Assembly: GCA_001179505.1 (NCBI GenBank)
Contig: CDMY01000563.1
Location: 17,407-51,537 of the forward strand
DNA: 34,131 nucleotides
Direction: 5' to 3'
Source of the DNA: Vitrella brassicaformis
Taxonomy: Eukaryota > Sar > Vitrellaceae
The translations under genes were made by a program, and so were the position numbers. Of the stretch, positions 1 to 9,758 are shown one piece after another (position 1 is the first letter of the stretch; each line of letters opens with the position of its first letter). Below the pieces are notes generated by a model. That model was given only the letters and a program-made list of their open reading frames with translations. It had not been told where the DNA came from and made no database searches.

Positions 1-120
1 CCCCCCCCTCCCAGCCAGCCATCAAGCGGCACATTCATGACGATACTTTACACACATACACACACAACACAGAGAGAGAGACATAAGGAAGGGATAGAGC
101 GAGAGGAGATGTATGTCTGT

Positions 121-3100
121 CTAGCCTCCCCGTGTGGCCGTCATGTAGACGGGAGTGTCGTCCATCACGAACTGGGCGCGCCGGGCCGTCTTCCGCACTC
201 CCTGATGTGACACAATGGAGCGAAGGTGTGATGATGTGATCTTTCGTGCATCGGGCTGTGATGTGACTCACCTCCCAGACTGCGTGGTTGGTGTGCGCGT
301 GTGCAGTGGTGTTTGAGTTTTTCCTGGGCGCGCCGAAGCCCTTCTTGCCGTGCACGAGCTTGTAGATGGCGCGGGAGGCCTCGTTGGCATGGTAGTGCGG
401 CACACTGACAGACACGAGGGGAGGGAACACATTGGAGGATGGTGTTGTGTTGTGTGTGTGTGTGTGTGTGTGTGTGGCCATATATGCCTACCGCAGCTGC
501 AGGTGTGTGAGCAGGGAGAGGCTCATGAGGTTGTGGTGGAGCGCATCGAAGACCCACAGCACATGCCTGCACACCACACACCGAAGGAAGAGCCATTCAC
601 ACACACAGGGTCACATCGGCCCAGCTGGGTGCGCGCGTCTCTAGCTCGGCAGAGCTGTCGTACGTGTTGGATCTGAGCCTCTCGGTGGCGTGTGCGAGCC
701 ACTCCCACGTGTAAAACTCGCTCTCATCGCCCTCCTCCTTCTTGGATGATGCCCCTAAACCACACACAACACAACACAATCACCACGTGCTGCCCGCCAT
801 CCAGCGAACGGTCCCACCTTTTCCAGAGTAAGCCCTGAGCAGCCTGGCGTACACACACAGCCACAGGTGCACCACCAGCAGGGGGCCACCGTGCCACAGC
901 AGCAGCGGCGTCCTGCACACAGTTGACACAACCACACACACAAATGTCTGACTTCTTCCCCCTCCCTCCCTCTTTTTGCCAGACGGACCATCCGAGTCTG
1001 GTGCCGATGTAGTAGTTGACAGTGAGCGACAGCAGCATGCCCACGAAGCTGAGGAGCCCCTTGGGCAGGTTGAGGAACCCGAATGCATCCCACTTGAGGG
1101 CGGTCAGCAGGGAGTCCCGCGGCTTGAGCTTGGCCGTGTCGGGCACAGCCACAGCGTGGTTCCTGTAGGGGATGAGGAAGGCCGAGTGCACCAGCCACCC
1201 CAGGGTGTGGTCCACCACCTCGTAGCCGGAGAAGCGCACATTGCCGCACTCGTAGCCGATGACCCACAGACCCAAAGCTGCCGTGCCCTGAGAATAAGAA
1301 ACGCATTAAGGCAGGCACCCTTGTGTGTGTGTGTGTGTGTGAGGAGTGTGAGGGGTACCTGGACGAGGGCGTAGATGATCCAGACGGCCACTTTGACGGC
1401 GGCCATCCACTGGCTGGTCTGCGGGCCTTCCTGCAGGATGATGCTTGAGAAGACCCCCAGGCTGAGGTGGAGCACCGCCATGACCGACACCACCGCGCCG
1501 ATGGCCACCACGTCACGCACAAAGGTGAACTGCATCAAACACACACACACACACACATCCATCCATCCATCCATGTGTGTGTGTGGTCTGGTATCTCACA
1601 GAGCTGAGTAGGAGTGAGGTCCTCTGGCAGTGTGGCGGGATGACCGACTGCAGGTCCTGCTCACTTGGGATCTGCACACAGCACACCGCGTTCACACACT
1701 CAGCAGCCTGTGTCTGTGTTGTGTGTGTATACCTTCTCGAGTGTCTGCTGCTGCGTCTCGGCTGACGTCTCGGCATTGACGGCGAGCTTGCTCTTCCGCT
1801 GCTCCCAGAACTTGGTCGCCCGCTTCCTGTCCGTCACCCAGCCAATGGCCGCCATGCTGTCGATGAAGATCTTCGCAGTGTTCCACTGACACGCCATCCC
1901 CAGCTCACTGAACAAGCACGCACACACGCTCAGGAATCATCTCACTGAGATGAGAGCTTCTCTTGACCTGGCGGCATAGTCGAAGGGATAGACGTGGTGC
2001 CAGTTGTGCCATCCCTCGCCGGTGGTGAGCCAGGCCACGAGAGCGCTCTCAGCGGGGTTGATCTGGTCGTCGTAGGGCCGCTCGCCCCACAGGTGGGCCA
2101 CGCTGTTGACGCACCAGGTGGCGTGCAGCTCCACGATCCAGCGGAAGATGCCCAGCACGAAGAACCCAAGCCAGAAGCTCCCGTACACGGCCATCGTGTA
2201 GTAGCCAGGCACAACTGCACCCACCCACACAACAACACGACGCAGTGACGTGACGGGGGGAGGGGAGGAAGGTGGAGAATGGCGGTCGGTGCTCTGCTCA
2301 CTGTAGCAGAAGAAAAAGGCGAGCCACGGGTCAGCGTTCTTCTGGAAGACCACCACGGGGTCCTGCAGCAGGTCTGAGCAGTCGATCTCGCGGCCCGCCT
2401 GCTTGACGGCGTCGGGCTTCTTGAGGATGAGCCACCCCATGTGGGAGTACCAGAAGCCGCGCTTGGCGTTGTGCGGGTCCTTCTCCGTCTCAGAGTGCTT
2501 GTGGTGCGTTCGGTGGTCCCGCGCCTGCACCCACCACATACACAGAGAGAGAGGGAGAGAAAGGTTGTGCACACACACATGGGGGAAATGGGTGTGCGGT
2601 GTCTCTGACCCAGTGGTAGATGGATCCCTGGTTGGCGATGGAGTTGAGGACCATGAGGACGATGCGGGCGGGGAGGTTGGCCTTGTAGCTGCGGTGGGCC
2701 CACAGCCGGTGGGCGCCAGCTGTGATGCCCAGCCCCGAGATGTTCCAGATGAGGATCACCTCGATCAGCAGCCGCACGCGGGACGGGTGGGCGAGCATCA
2801 TCATCAGGCCCACCAAAGCCAAGAAATGCATCGTTGACAAAAACACGGTCATGCCGCTGCGCACGCTCTGAAGGACGAGAAGAACAAACATCGGTTTTAA
2901 CACACCACACCAACACATGGGGGTGTGCCTCACTCATTCACTGACTCACCGGGACGTAGTTCTTGAGGTAGAAGTGTGCGAAGAGGATGGTGTATGAGAA
3001 GTACATGAGGAGTGCGCCCATGGCGTTGTTGTAGTGGGAGAGGTCGCCCGTCACCGCGGGGTTCAGCAACGCCGCGATCGTTATCGCCAGACCGACAAAC

Positions 3101-4177
3101 ATCTGCACATGCAGCGCACCACACACACATGGCATAAGCGTCGCGTGCGACGTGTGCTGTGTGTGTGGGGGCATCCCCCCTCCCTCACTTGGCTGAGCTG
3201 GGCGCCGGTAATGTATGGCCGCAGCTTATACAAAATCCTGACCGATCATCACAGTACACAGACAGACAGACAGACAGACAAAGATAGATGGCACGGATCT
3301 GTGTCGGTGGGAGTGTGTGTGTGAGTATATGTGTGTCGTTTACTTACTTGTTCCTAGCGAAAAGGACAGAGAGAGCGTAGTAGAGGTACATGACGCCGTG
3401 GATGCAGAGGTTGATGAAGACGAACAGGTGGGCGAAAGACACATTCAGCGACTGCGCGTGCCAGCAATACAGCGCCTGAGAGATAAGATAGGCCAGCACA
3501 CCCATCACACCCATCACACATGACACAATTGATTGACACAGCCGGCCTGTCGGTGCTGACCACTGTGAGGTGGTGGTAGGCATGCAGGAACGTGATCGGC
3601 CGCTTCCGCAGCGCCAGCAGCACCGTGTCGCCGAACTCCAACGCCTTGGTCAAGGTGAACAGCGTCACCACTGCACGAGTGTTGGGCTGATCCATCACAC
3701 AAAACACAGCGACACTCACAAGTGAGACACTGTCTTTCGCCGCATAGTGCGTGTGTCGGTCTGTCTCCTCCCTGCCCACCATGTAGTCCCTCTCGTGGGC
3801 AAACGGCGTCAGAATCAGCCGCCAGTCGTCCAGAAGCTGCACACACAGCACACAGCCAGCCCACACACACACACACACAAGGGAGACAGAACAGTCACTC
3901 GACACCGCCCAGCCCAGCCACCCCCCTGTCTCGTGTGTGAGTGCTGGCTGACGATGAGTATGGCTCCGAGGATGGAGAGGACGGCCAGCACGAAGTTCCA
4001 GGCAAAAATGAAGGGCTTGATGGGCAGCGGCTCCCGCTTCCTCATCCAGTGCCGCAGCGCCATGATGACCGGCAGGTACAGCACCATCGACGCCAGTAGC
4101 GGCCACTTGAGGTCTGCCGCCAGCTGTGCGCCGCGGCCGGGTGTCCAGTACCCCTGGCTCACTGGAGAGGGCGCCAT
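121..4177 (-). CDS. Three-part lipid enzyme: ELO elongase + acyl-CoA delta-9 desaturase + inactive delta-12-desaturase-like domain
   Basis: Exons (genomic, 5' to 3'): 4177-3953, 3836-3731, 3670-3561, 3475-3348, 3237-3189, 3102-2950, 2867-2610, 2524-2302, 2214-1968, 1907-1733, 1671-1600, 1529-1359, 1287-989, 912-818, 754-607, 566-492, 404-272, 201-121. They sum to 2748 nt (915 aa). Residues 1-257 match ELO condensing enzymes, with [13 protein letters not shown] (140-144) and a C-terminal [11 protein letters not shown]. Residues 258-558 match ER stearoyl-CoA-type delta-9 desaturases, with HRLWAH (310-315), HRTHH (347-351), HNWHH (487-491) and the family ending DYAAS...FIDSMAA. Residues 559-915 match FAD2-type desaturases (IPPHC near the start, PHYHANEA near the end), but all three histidine boxes are gone. 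The protein is multi-pass and presumably in the ER membrane. The start ATG has an ACCACCATGG context. The exon 2 and exon 15 donors are the least certain; in both cases another in-frame choice exists. The fusion is inferred from continuous phase, with no stop or start between domains. Confidence 0.85.
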
Positions 4178-4367
4178 GGTGGTTGAGATGTGCTCGGCCG
4201 AGAGGGAGGCGCAGATCCCCAGAGAGAGGACGGGGGGACAGACAGAGAGGAGGGAGGCACAGCCAAACACAAGAGGCAGAGATCCACGTTACCCCAGCTC
4301 GCAGATCTGCGAGCTGTCCTGTGCCCGAGAGACGGCGTGTTTGGAAGCTCTACTACCGCCTAACACC
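4178..4367. promoter_or_regulatory. Divergent promoter region with a perfect 20-bp palindrome
   Basis: This 190-bp spacer separates the start codons of the elongase-desaturase fusion (-) and phosphoglycerate mutase (+). At 4296-4315 it contains the perfect palindrome AGCTCGCAGATCTGCGAGCT. Its core octamer AGATCTGC also occurs in the other three head-to-head spacers in this window. The promoter role is inferred from position. No TATA box is evident. Confidence 0.6.
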
Positions 4368-5827
4368 ATGCTGTCATCGTTTCTTACCTTGGTCTCGGTT
4401 CTTGTGGTGGAATTCAGTGTGACGCCATGCAGCGGGTTCGTGCTGCTGAGGCGACCCTCTGCACGGCCGTCGTCGCGGGCAGGTCTGAAGATGCAGCTGC
4501 AGTCGGTGCAGCCACTAGAGAGGGAGATCCAGCGAGTGGAGGAGGACGAGGCCAATGCGGCGGCAGGGAGGAAGGTGAAGCATGTGCTGACGCTGATCCG
4601 GCATGGGCACTCGGTGTGGAATCAGGACAACATCTTCACCGGCTGGGTGAGCTGCTGTGCGGGCAAACCCACACATCAGTGCATGCACTGCTGTCTGTGA
4701 GTGACAGCTGTATGTGTGTGTGTGTGGTCGGTGACATCAGGTTGATGTGCCTTTGGCCAAGGACGGTGAAGCAGAGGCTCGCGAGGCGGGTCAGATCATG
4801 AAGGCGGCCGACATCAAGCCGGACAAGGTGTATGTGTCGGTGCTGAAGCGGGCCATCCAAACCACCTGGATCGCTCTCGAGGAGATGGACAGGATGTGGC
4901 TGCCGGTCGAGTGCAATTGGCGGCTCAACGAGCGGCACTACGGCGGCCTCAGTGGACTCAACAAAATCGAAACGGTGCAGAAACACGGAGAGGAACAGGT
5001 TAGTGAATGAGTGGAGGGAGGGAGGGATGGACAAGGGATGGAGGGAGGAAAAGGCAGCATGGGATGGAGGGTGTGTGTGGTGTGTGTCAGGTTCACATCT
5101 GGCGTCGGTCGTATGACATCCCACCGCCCCCTGTGGACAAACACAGCCAGTACTGGCCGGGACACGACGAACGGTGACTGAGTCAGTCAGTCAGCAGGCA
5201 GGGATGACACCACACGCGCCAGCCCAGCCATCGTGCACATGTTGGTTGTGTGGCTGCACATCATCTCATCCGTGTGTGCATGTGCAGGTACAAGTTGGTG
5301 CCCGAGGATGAGCTGCCGCTGAGCGAGTCCCTCAAGCTCACCAAGGACCGCTTCATGGTGGCCTGGCAGGGCAACATCGTACCCGACCTGATGGTATGGC
5401 CGGCCAGGAACCAACACACGCTCCAGTAGCTAGCTACTTTTGCCCTTGTGTTGCCCTTGTGTGGTCTCTTGTTTCATTCATTCAGGCGGGCAAGAGGCTG
5501 CTGGTGTCGGCACACGGCAACTCGCTGCGAGCACTCGTCATGCACCTGGACGACATCAGCAAAGAAGTCATACCCTCCCTCAACGTAGGCAGGCACACCA
5601 GCACAGCACTAAATGCTGTGTGCGCCTGCACCGGGAACGGCTCTTCATGTGTGTGTATGTGTGTGCAGATCCCGACGGGTGTGCCGCTGGTGTACTACCT
5701 GGACAAGCAGTTGAAGCCCCTGAGGCATCCCGACGCCATCGAGCCGCTGAGCGGGCAGTATCTGGGTGACCAGGAGAAGATCAAGGCTAGGATCGGCGCC
5801 GTCAAGGCACAGACGGGGGCCAAGTGA
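4368..5827 (+). CDS. 2,3-bisphosphoglycerate-dependent phosphoglycerate mutase, probably organelle-targeted
   Basis: Interconverts 3- and 2-phosphoglycerate in glycolysis. Exons 4368-4646, 4741-4998, 5091-5173, 5288-5393, 5486-5584 and 5669-5827 sum to 984 nt (327 aa). Catalytic motifs are [10 protein letters not shown] (phosphorylated His79), [13 protein letters not shown] and AHGNSLRAL (His252), the standard dPGM set. The family is normally about 250 aa. The extra ~70 N-terminal residues begin with a hydrophobic, signal-peptide-like stretch ([14 protein letters not shown]), then CSG-FVLLRR followed by a Ser/Arg/Pro-rich segment without acids. This resembles the bipartite ER-plus-transit leaders of complex plastids, where Phe often follows the cleavage site. 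Plastid targeting is inferred. The gene is head-to-head with the lipid fusion gene. Enzyme identity is near certain. Confidence 0.95.
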
Positions 5828-6455
5828 GGTGAGAGAGTGCGACGAAGCTGTGAGGGGGGTGGGTGGGTGGGGGGTGGTTAGTAGGGCACTGAGGCAGACT
5901 GTGGTGTGGCGTGATGGTGATGTGATGCGATGCGATGCGATCTGTTTGTAGAAGTGGTCGGTCAGTTTGTTGTGTGCGCATACGCCACGCCCCGCTGTTT
6001 TGCTGTTGGTGTTTTGTGTGTGTTGTGTGTATATATTGGTCTATCTAGTCTAGCGCTCAGGTAGGGGGGTATTTCTCGTGCTCCCGTCCCGTCCCATCCC
6101 TGCCTCGCCTCCCGGCCTGACAGCCTGCCTGCCTTTCGTGTCAATATGTGTGTTGTGTGATGGTGTCTGTGCTGTACGTGTCCCTCTCCCTCTCTCTCCT
6201 GGCGTGCGCCTTTTAAGTTTTCTCTTGTTTGAACGATCGCAGTTGGGGTGTCTGTCTGTGTCTGTGTATGTGGTGCGACCGAAGCTCAATCCTTCATCCA
6301 TGGTGGTGCTCTGCTCTCGGTCCGCTGCATCTGTCCGTCTGTCCGTCCATCCCGTTACTCAAGGGGCCCACACACACACCAGCCCGCATCTGGCTCTACC
6401 GCCAAGTGTGGCCATCCCATCCCATTCCATCCCATGGATCGGATCCATATGTCGA
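5828..6455. other. Tail-to-tail intergenic region
   Basis: The 628 bp between the stop codons of phosphoglycerate mutase (+) and the PCIF1-like gene (-) holds presumed 3' UTRs. It has short tandem tracts such as (GCGAT)n near 5925, TGCC repeats near 6125 and CCATC repeats near 6415. I see no gene with coding character. Confidence 0.6.
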
Positions 6456-9400
6456 TCAGCCGTCCCCCGCCCGCCCCGCCATCTTATCCAGCAGGTCATC
6501 CTCAAACGACTCGCTCACCGCGCTGCCGTTCTCGCGCACAAAGGCCGCAGTCTGAATGAAGCACATGTGCAACACAGACACAGACACAGCATCATGGTCA
6601 TTGTCCCCTTCTCAGATCTGCGTTGTGTGTGTGCCTGTGTGTGGGGCGAACGGACCTGGAGGACGTATGCGCGTGTGCCATGTGGCGGTTTGTAGTACCG
6701 CTCGCCCGCGTCCCCCTTGTCGAACATGTGCTGGCACCCGCTAATGTACACGTGCTGACACACACCACGCCACACACACAGCCCGGGACACACCGAGTAC
6801 AGTCAGTCGCTTGCCCATCATATGCATACCTACCTGGCTGCCTTTGGCCACGGTGTTGAGTTTGAGGAAGGGCGCGCACTCCTCCGACTCCATGAACGCC
6901 AGCGCATCAGCGGGCGGCGAGCTCCAATCCGGCACGAACACTACAAACGACATCGGGCGGTCCTCTGACTCGGCACGCACCAGCAGCTGCACAGACACAC
7001 ATGAGGGATAAAAGGATGGAAATCCGGTGCGTGGGAGCGTTGCTCCGCCGCTACTGCTGCTGACCTTGTGCAGGTGTTTGGCGCATTCGAGCATCACCTC
7101 CTCGGTGTAGGGAGGGCCCACCTCAAACGAACCTGTCACACACACAAACACACAGAGGCAGGATGCGCACAAAATCGCACCACACAAGCGCCCACCACAA
7201 GCTCACCTGCTCTAGGGAAGAAGTCAAAGACGCTGCCCATGGAGCCGAAGAACCGGTCTGTGTCTGGGAAGGCCGAGCAGAAGCGGCGGAAGTAGCAGTT
7301 GAGTGGCGAGGCGAAGAACTCCATCCTGACGCCCAGCCGCTGATGCAGAAACAGGAAGACCGACTCGGGGGCCGCTGCGTGCATGTTGCCACCCTGACAG
7401 TGCTCCGAGAACGGATCTACGCCTGTGGAGAGGTGTCAACAGGCGTCTATCCATGTGTGTGTTTGGTTGGCTTTGCTGAGTGTGGTGTGGTGTGCGTGGG
7501 TACCGATGAATGTGATGTATCGCTGGAGCATGCAGAAGAGCCGTCGCGGGAAGAGGTCGCTCCTGGGGTCGGTCTGGGCGTTGTGGATGGAGTAGAGCCG
7601 CCGCAGCTTCTGGTAGTGCATCGCCGACAACGGCAGCGCTGCACACACCACACACCACACCACCCGGAGAGAGGAGAGGGCACACGTGATTCGATTCCCA
7701 CCTCCCTCCATCCATCCCACTGCTCTGCATACATACTTGTGTTGTTGTACGTCACTTGATAGTAGGTCACGTCCCCCTGTCTGGCCTCCTCCACACGCAC
7801 CCCGTCACGCCGCGCTATGCGCCCGTTCGCCCTCGCCAACACATCAGCAGCCCTATCGCCCCCACCACCACCCCCACCACCAGAACCAGAGCCAGGGCTG
7901 CTGCTGCCGCTCCCTGCCGCCTCTTTCTCCATCTGCTTGCGCTTGTGTGGTGGGAGGTAGATCTGCATCGGCTGCCGGATGGCGGGGGAGGGAGGGGTGC
8001 GGTCGTGGGCGTGTTCGCGGGCGGTGATGGCGGCGAGTTCTGAGCAGAGAGTGTGGCTCTTGGCGACGGTGCGGCGGACGACCTCCTGGACGAAGGGGTG
8101 GGTGAGCTGCCTGAAGAGCTGTGAGATGTTGTAGTGGACGTGCTTGCTCTTGTCCTGGTAGACGCAGGGGCCCGCCTCCCACTCGACGCCGTTGGGGCCG
8201 GTGCAGGGGAAGTCGCGGGGAGGATCGGCCAGCCGCACCCAACGGTTCAGACCCTGTGAGTACGTGAGTGAACACAAGGAAGGCAAAGCGTGATACTCAT
8301 TCAGCCCAGACCGTCTGGTCTGCCTGGGTGTGTGTGGCGTACCTCTACTTCCTCCCTGAGCGACCGCAGCTTCTCCTTAGCATACTCGACGACCGTCTCG
8401 TCGCTCTGGCCGCCGTCGCTGCCCCCTGCCGCCTCCCCCATGCCCTCCCTCAGGTCCCTCATCCCCACCTCCCACTCGGCATCGCTCTCGCCACACGCGC
8501 CAACGCCACTACGAGCCGTCGGGGGGCCGCTCACATTCGCACTCGCACACACACTGGCCGTTGTGCTGGTGCTGTTGGTCGCCAGAGTGTTCTGTGGGGA
8601 GGGTGCGGTCAGTTGAGCGGCGAGGGCTGTGAGTTTCCTGTCGATGCGCGATAGCCAGGCGTTGGCGCGGCGGGCGTAGCGCTTGAGCTGCTCGCTGGCG
8701 TAGCTGCCGGTGGAGCGGAGCTTGCAGCGGAGAGGGATCTCGGCAAACAACTCGCGACGCAACGACTGAACACAACACACAAACAGACGGATGGATACAC
8801 TGACAACGTCCCAATCTCTCTCTGTGTGTGTGCATACCTCGGACCTCAGAGCGAGATCCGGGTCGCGCAGCAGAGGGTCACGTGACGACGGGGAGGCGCT
8901 GCCATCGCTCTCCTGCGGCGTGGTGTTGGTGTTGGTGTTGGTGTGCGGCATGGCGAGCTGCTCGAGCAGCCAGCGGTCCATGGAGCCCTCGGGGGGATGC
9001 TCCAAGTACAGCAGCTGGGCACACAACGCGCGGTAGGTCTCGCGCAGATCCCTGAACTGAATAATGAGGGAGGCGTAGGAATACGCAAAAGGGATGCCAA
9101 TGCACCATCTCGACACGTCTTACCATCTCTGCCCTTCTGACTTCGATGAGTGGCGTCGGTTCGAGCAGACTGTTGAGGTACGCCAGGATGCGTTCGCAGC
9201 CCTCTGGGATGGGCACATCCACACTGAAGTTCCACAGCGGCACACCTGCAGCAAACAAATATCACACACAGAGCCGTCCCTCAGGATGCATCCATCCATT
9301 CATTCATCCATTCATCTGTAAGATGTTCTCACCTCGCCGTGTGGCCGGTTGGTCATCATTGCTGACCTCTATGTGGCCGAACTCAGCCCTATCGTTATCC

Positions 9401-9465
9401 CTCCAGCTCCCGCTGCCGCCCCCCCATCCGCTGCCTCTGTGGTGACCGAAGCGACCTCTCGACAT
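6456..9465 (-). CDS. PCIF1/CAPAM-family cap-adenosine N6-methyltransferase homologue with altered catalytic motif
   Basis: Exons 9465-9333, 9245-9124, 9056-8838, 8765-8343, 8253-7737, 7638-7504, 7422-7207, 7132-7065, 6986-6834, 6754-6656 and 6551-6456 sum to 2181 nt (726 aa; human PCIF1 is about 704). Diagnostic stretches are MHAAAPESVF, FASPLNCYFRRFCSAFPDTD, a DFFPRAGSFEV motif region, SFVVFVPDW and YISGCQHMF, in the same order as PCIF1. Animal PCIF1 adds an N6-methyl group to cap-adjacent 2'-O-methyladenosine (m6Am) using SAM. The active-site tetrapeptide NPPF is here GPPY (594-597), which may impair catalysis. I see no WW domain at the N terminus, which is Gly/Arg-rich; a Gly/Ser linker lies near 7860-7910. 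The chosen ATG (9465) is the first in frame. The gene is divergent from the alcohol dehydr­ogenase gene. Confidence 0.88.
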
Positions 9466-9758
9466 CCCAGAACGATCAACAAACCATTGGAGCAACCCTA
9501 GAGGCGCTTTCTACCTGCAGTTGTGCCTTGGTTGGTTGGTTATTGTGTTTAACGAGCCTCGTGTCTGTAACCCCGAGGGCCTTGGCAGTTGTGTTCTTCA
9601 TCCCTGTGAAACACTTCAAGTTCACGGCGAGCTCCCCAACTCCTTGAGGCTTCCAGAGACGTTGACGCCTTCATTCTTGCCCAGATCTGCTTGTGCTTCG
9701 TCGACCAGTCGTTTCTCGTCTGACCCGTCAAGCCCCTCTCCTCTCCAACTGAACAGCG
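9466..9758. promoter_or_regulatory. Divergent promoter region between PCIF1-like and alcohol dehydrogenase genes
   Basis: A 293-bp spacer between two start codons on opposite strands. The octamer AGATCTGC lies at 9683-9690, shared with the other head-to-head spacers. Overlapping open frames here lack coding features. The promoter role is positional inference. Confidence 0.55.

Noticed and set aside
3722-3780. Separate genes for elongase and desaturase
   Set aside because: No stop, polyA-type gap or strong ATG separates the domains. The last elongase exon ends NYVP at a gtgagt donor and the next exon is in phase.
6078-6695. Plus-strand open frame of about 205 codons between phosphoglycerate mutase and the PCIF1-like gene
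   Set aside because: Low-complexity and repetitive; its right half is antisense to real exons of the PCIF1-like gene.
9304-9500. A WW domain at the N terminus of the PCIF1-like protein
   Set aside because: The tryptophans there lie in a Gly/Arg-rich stretch without the WW spacing or Pro signature.
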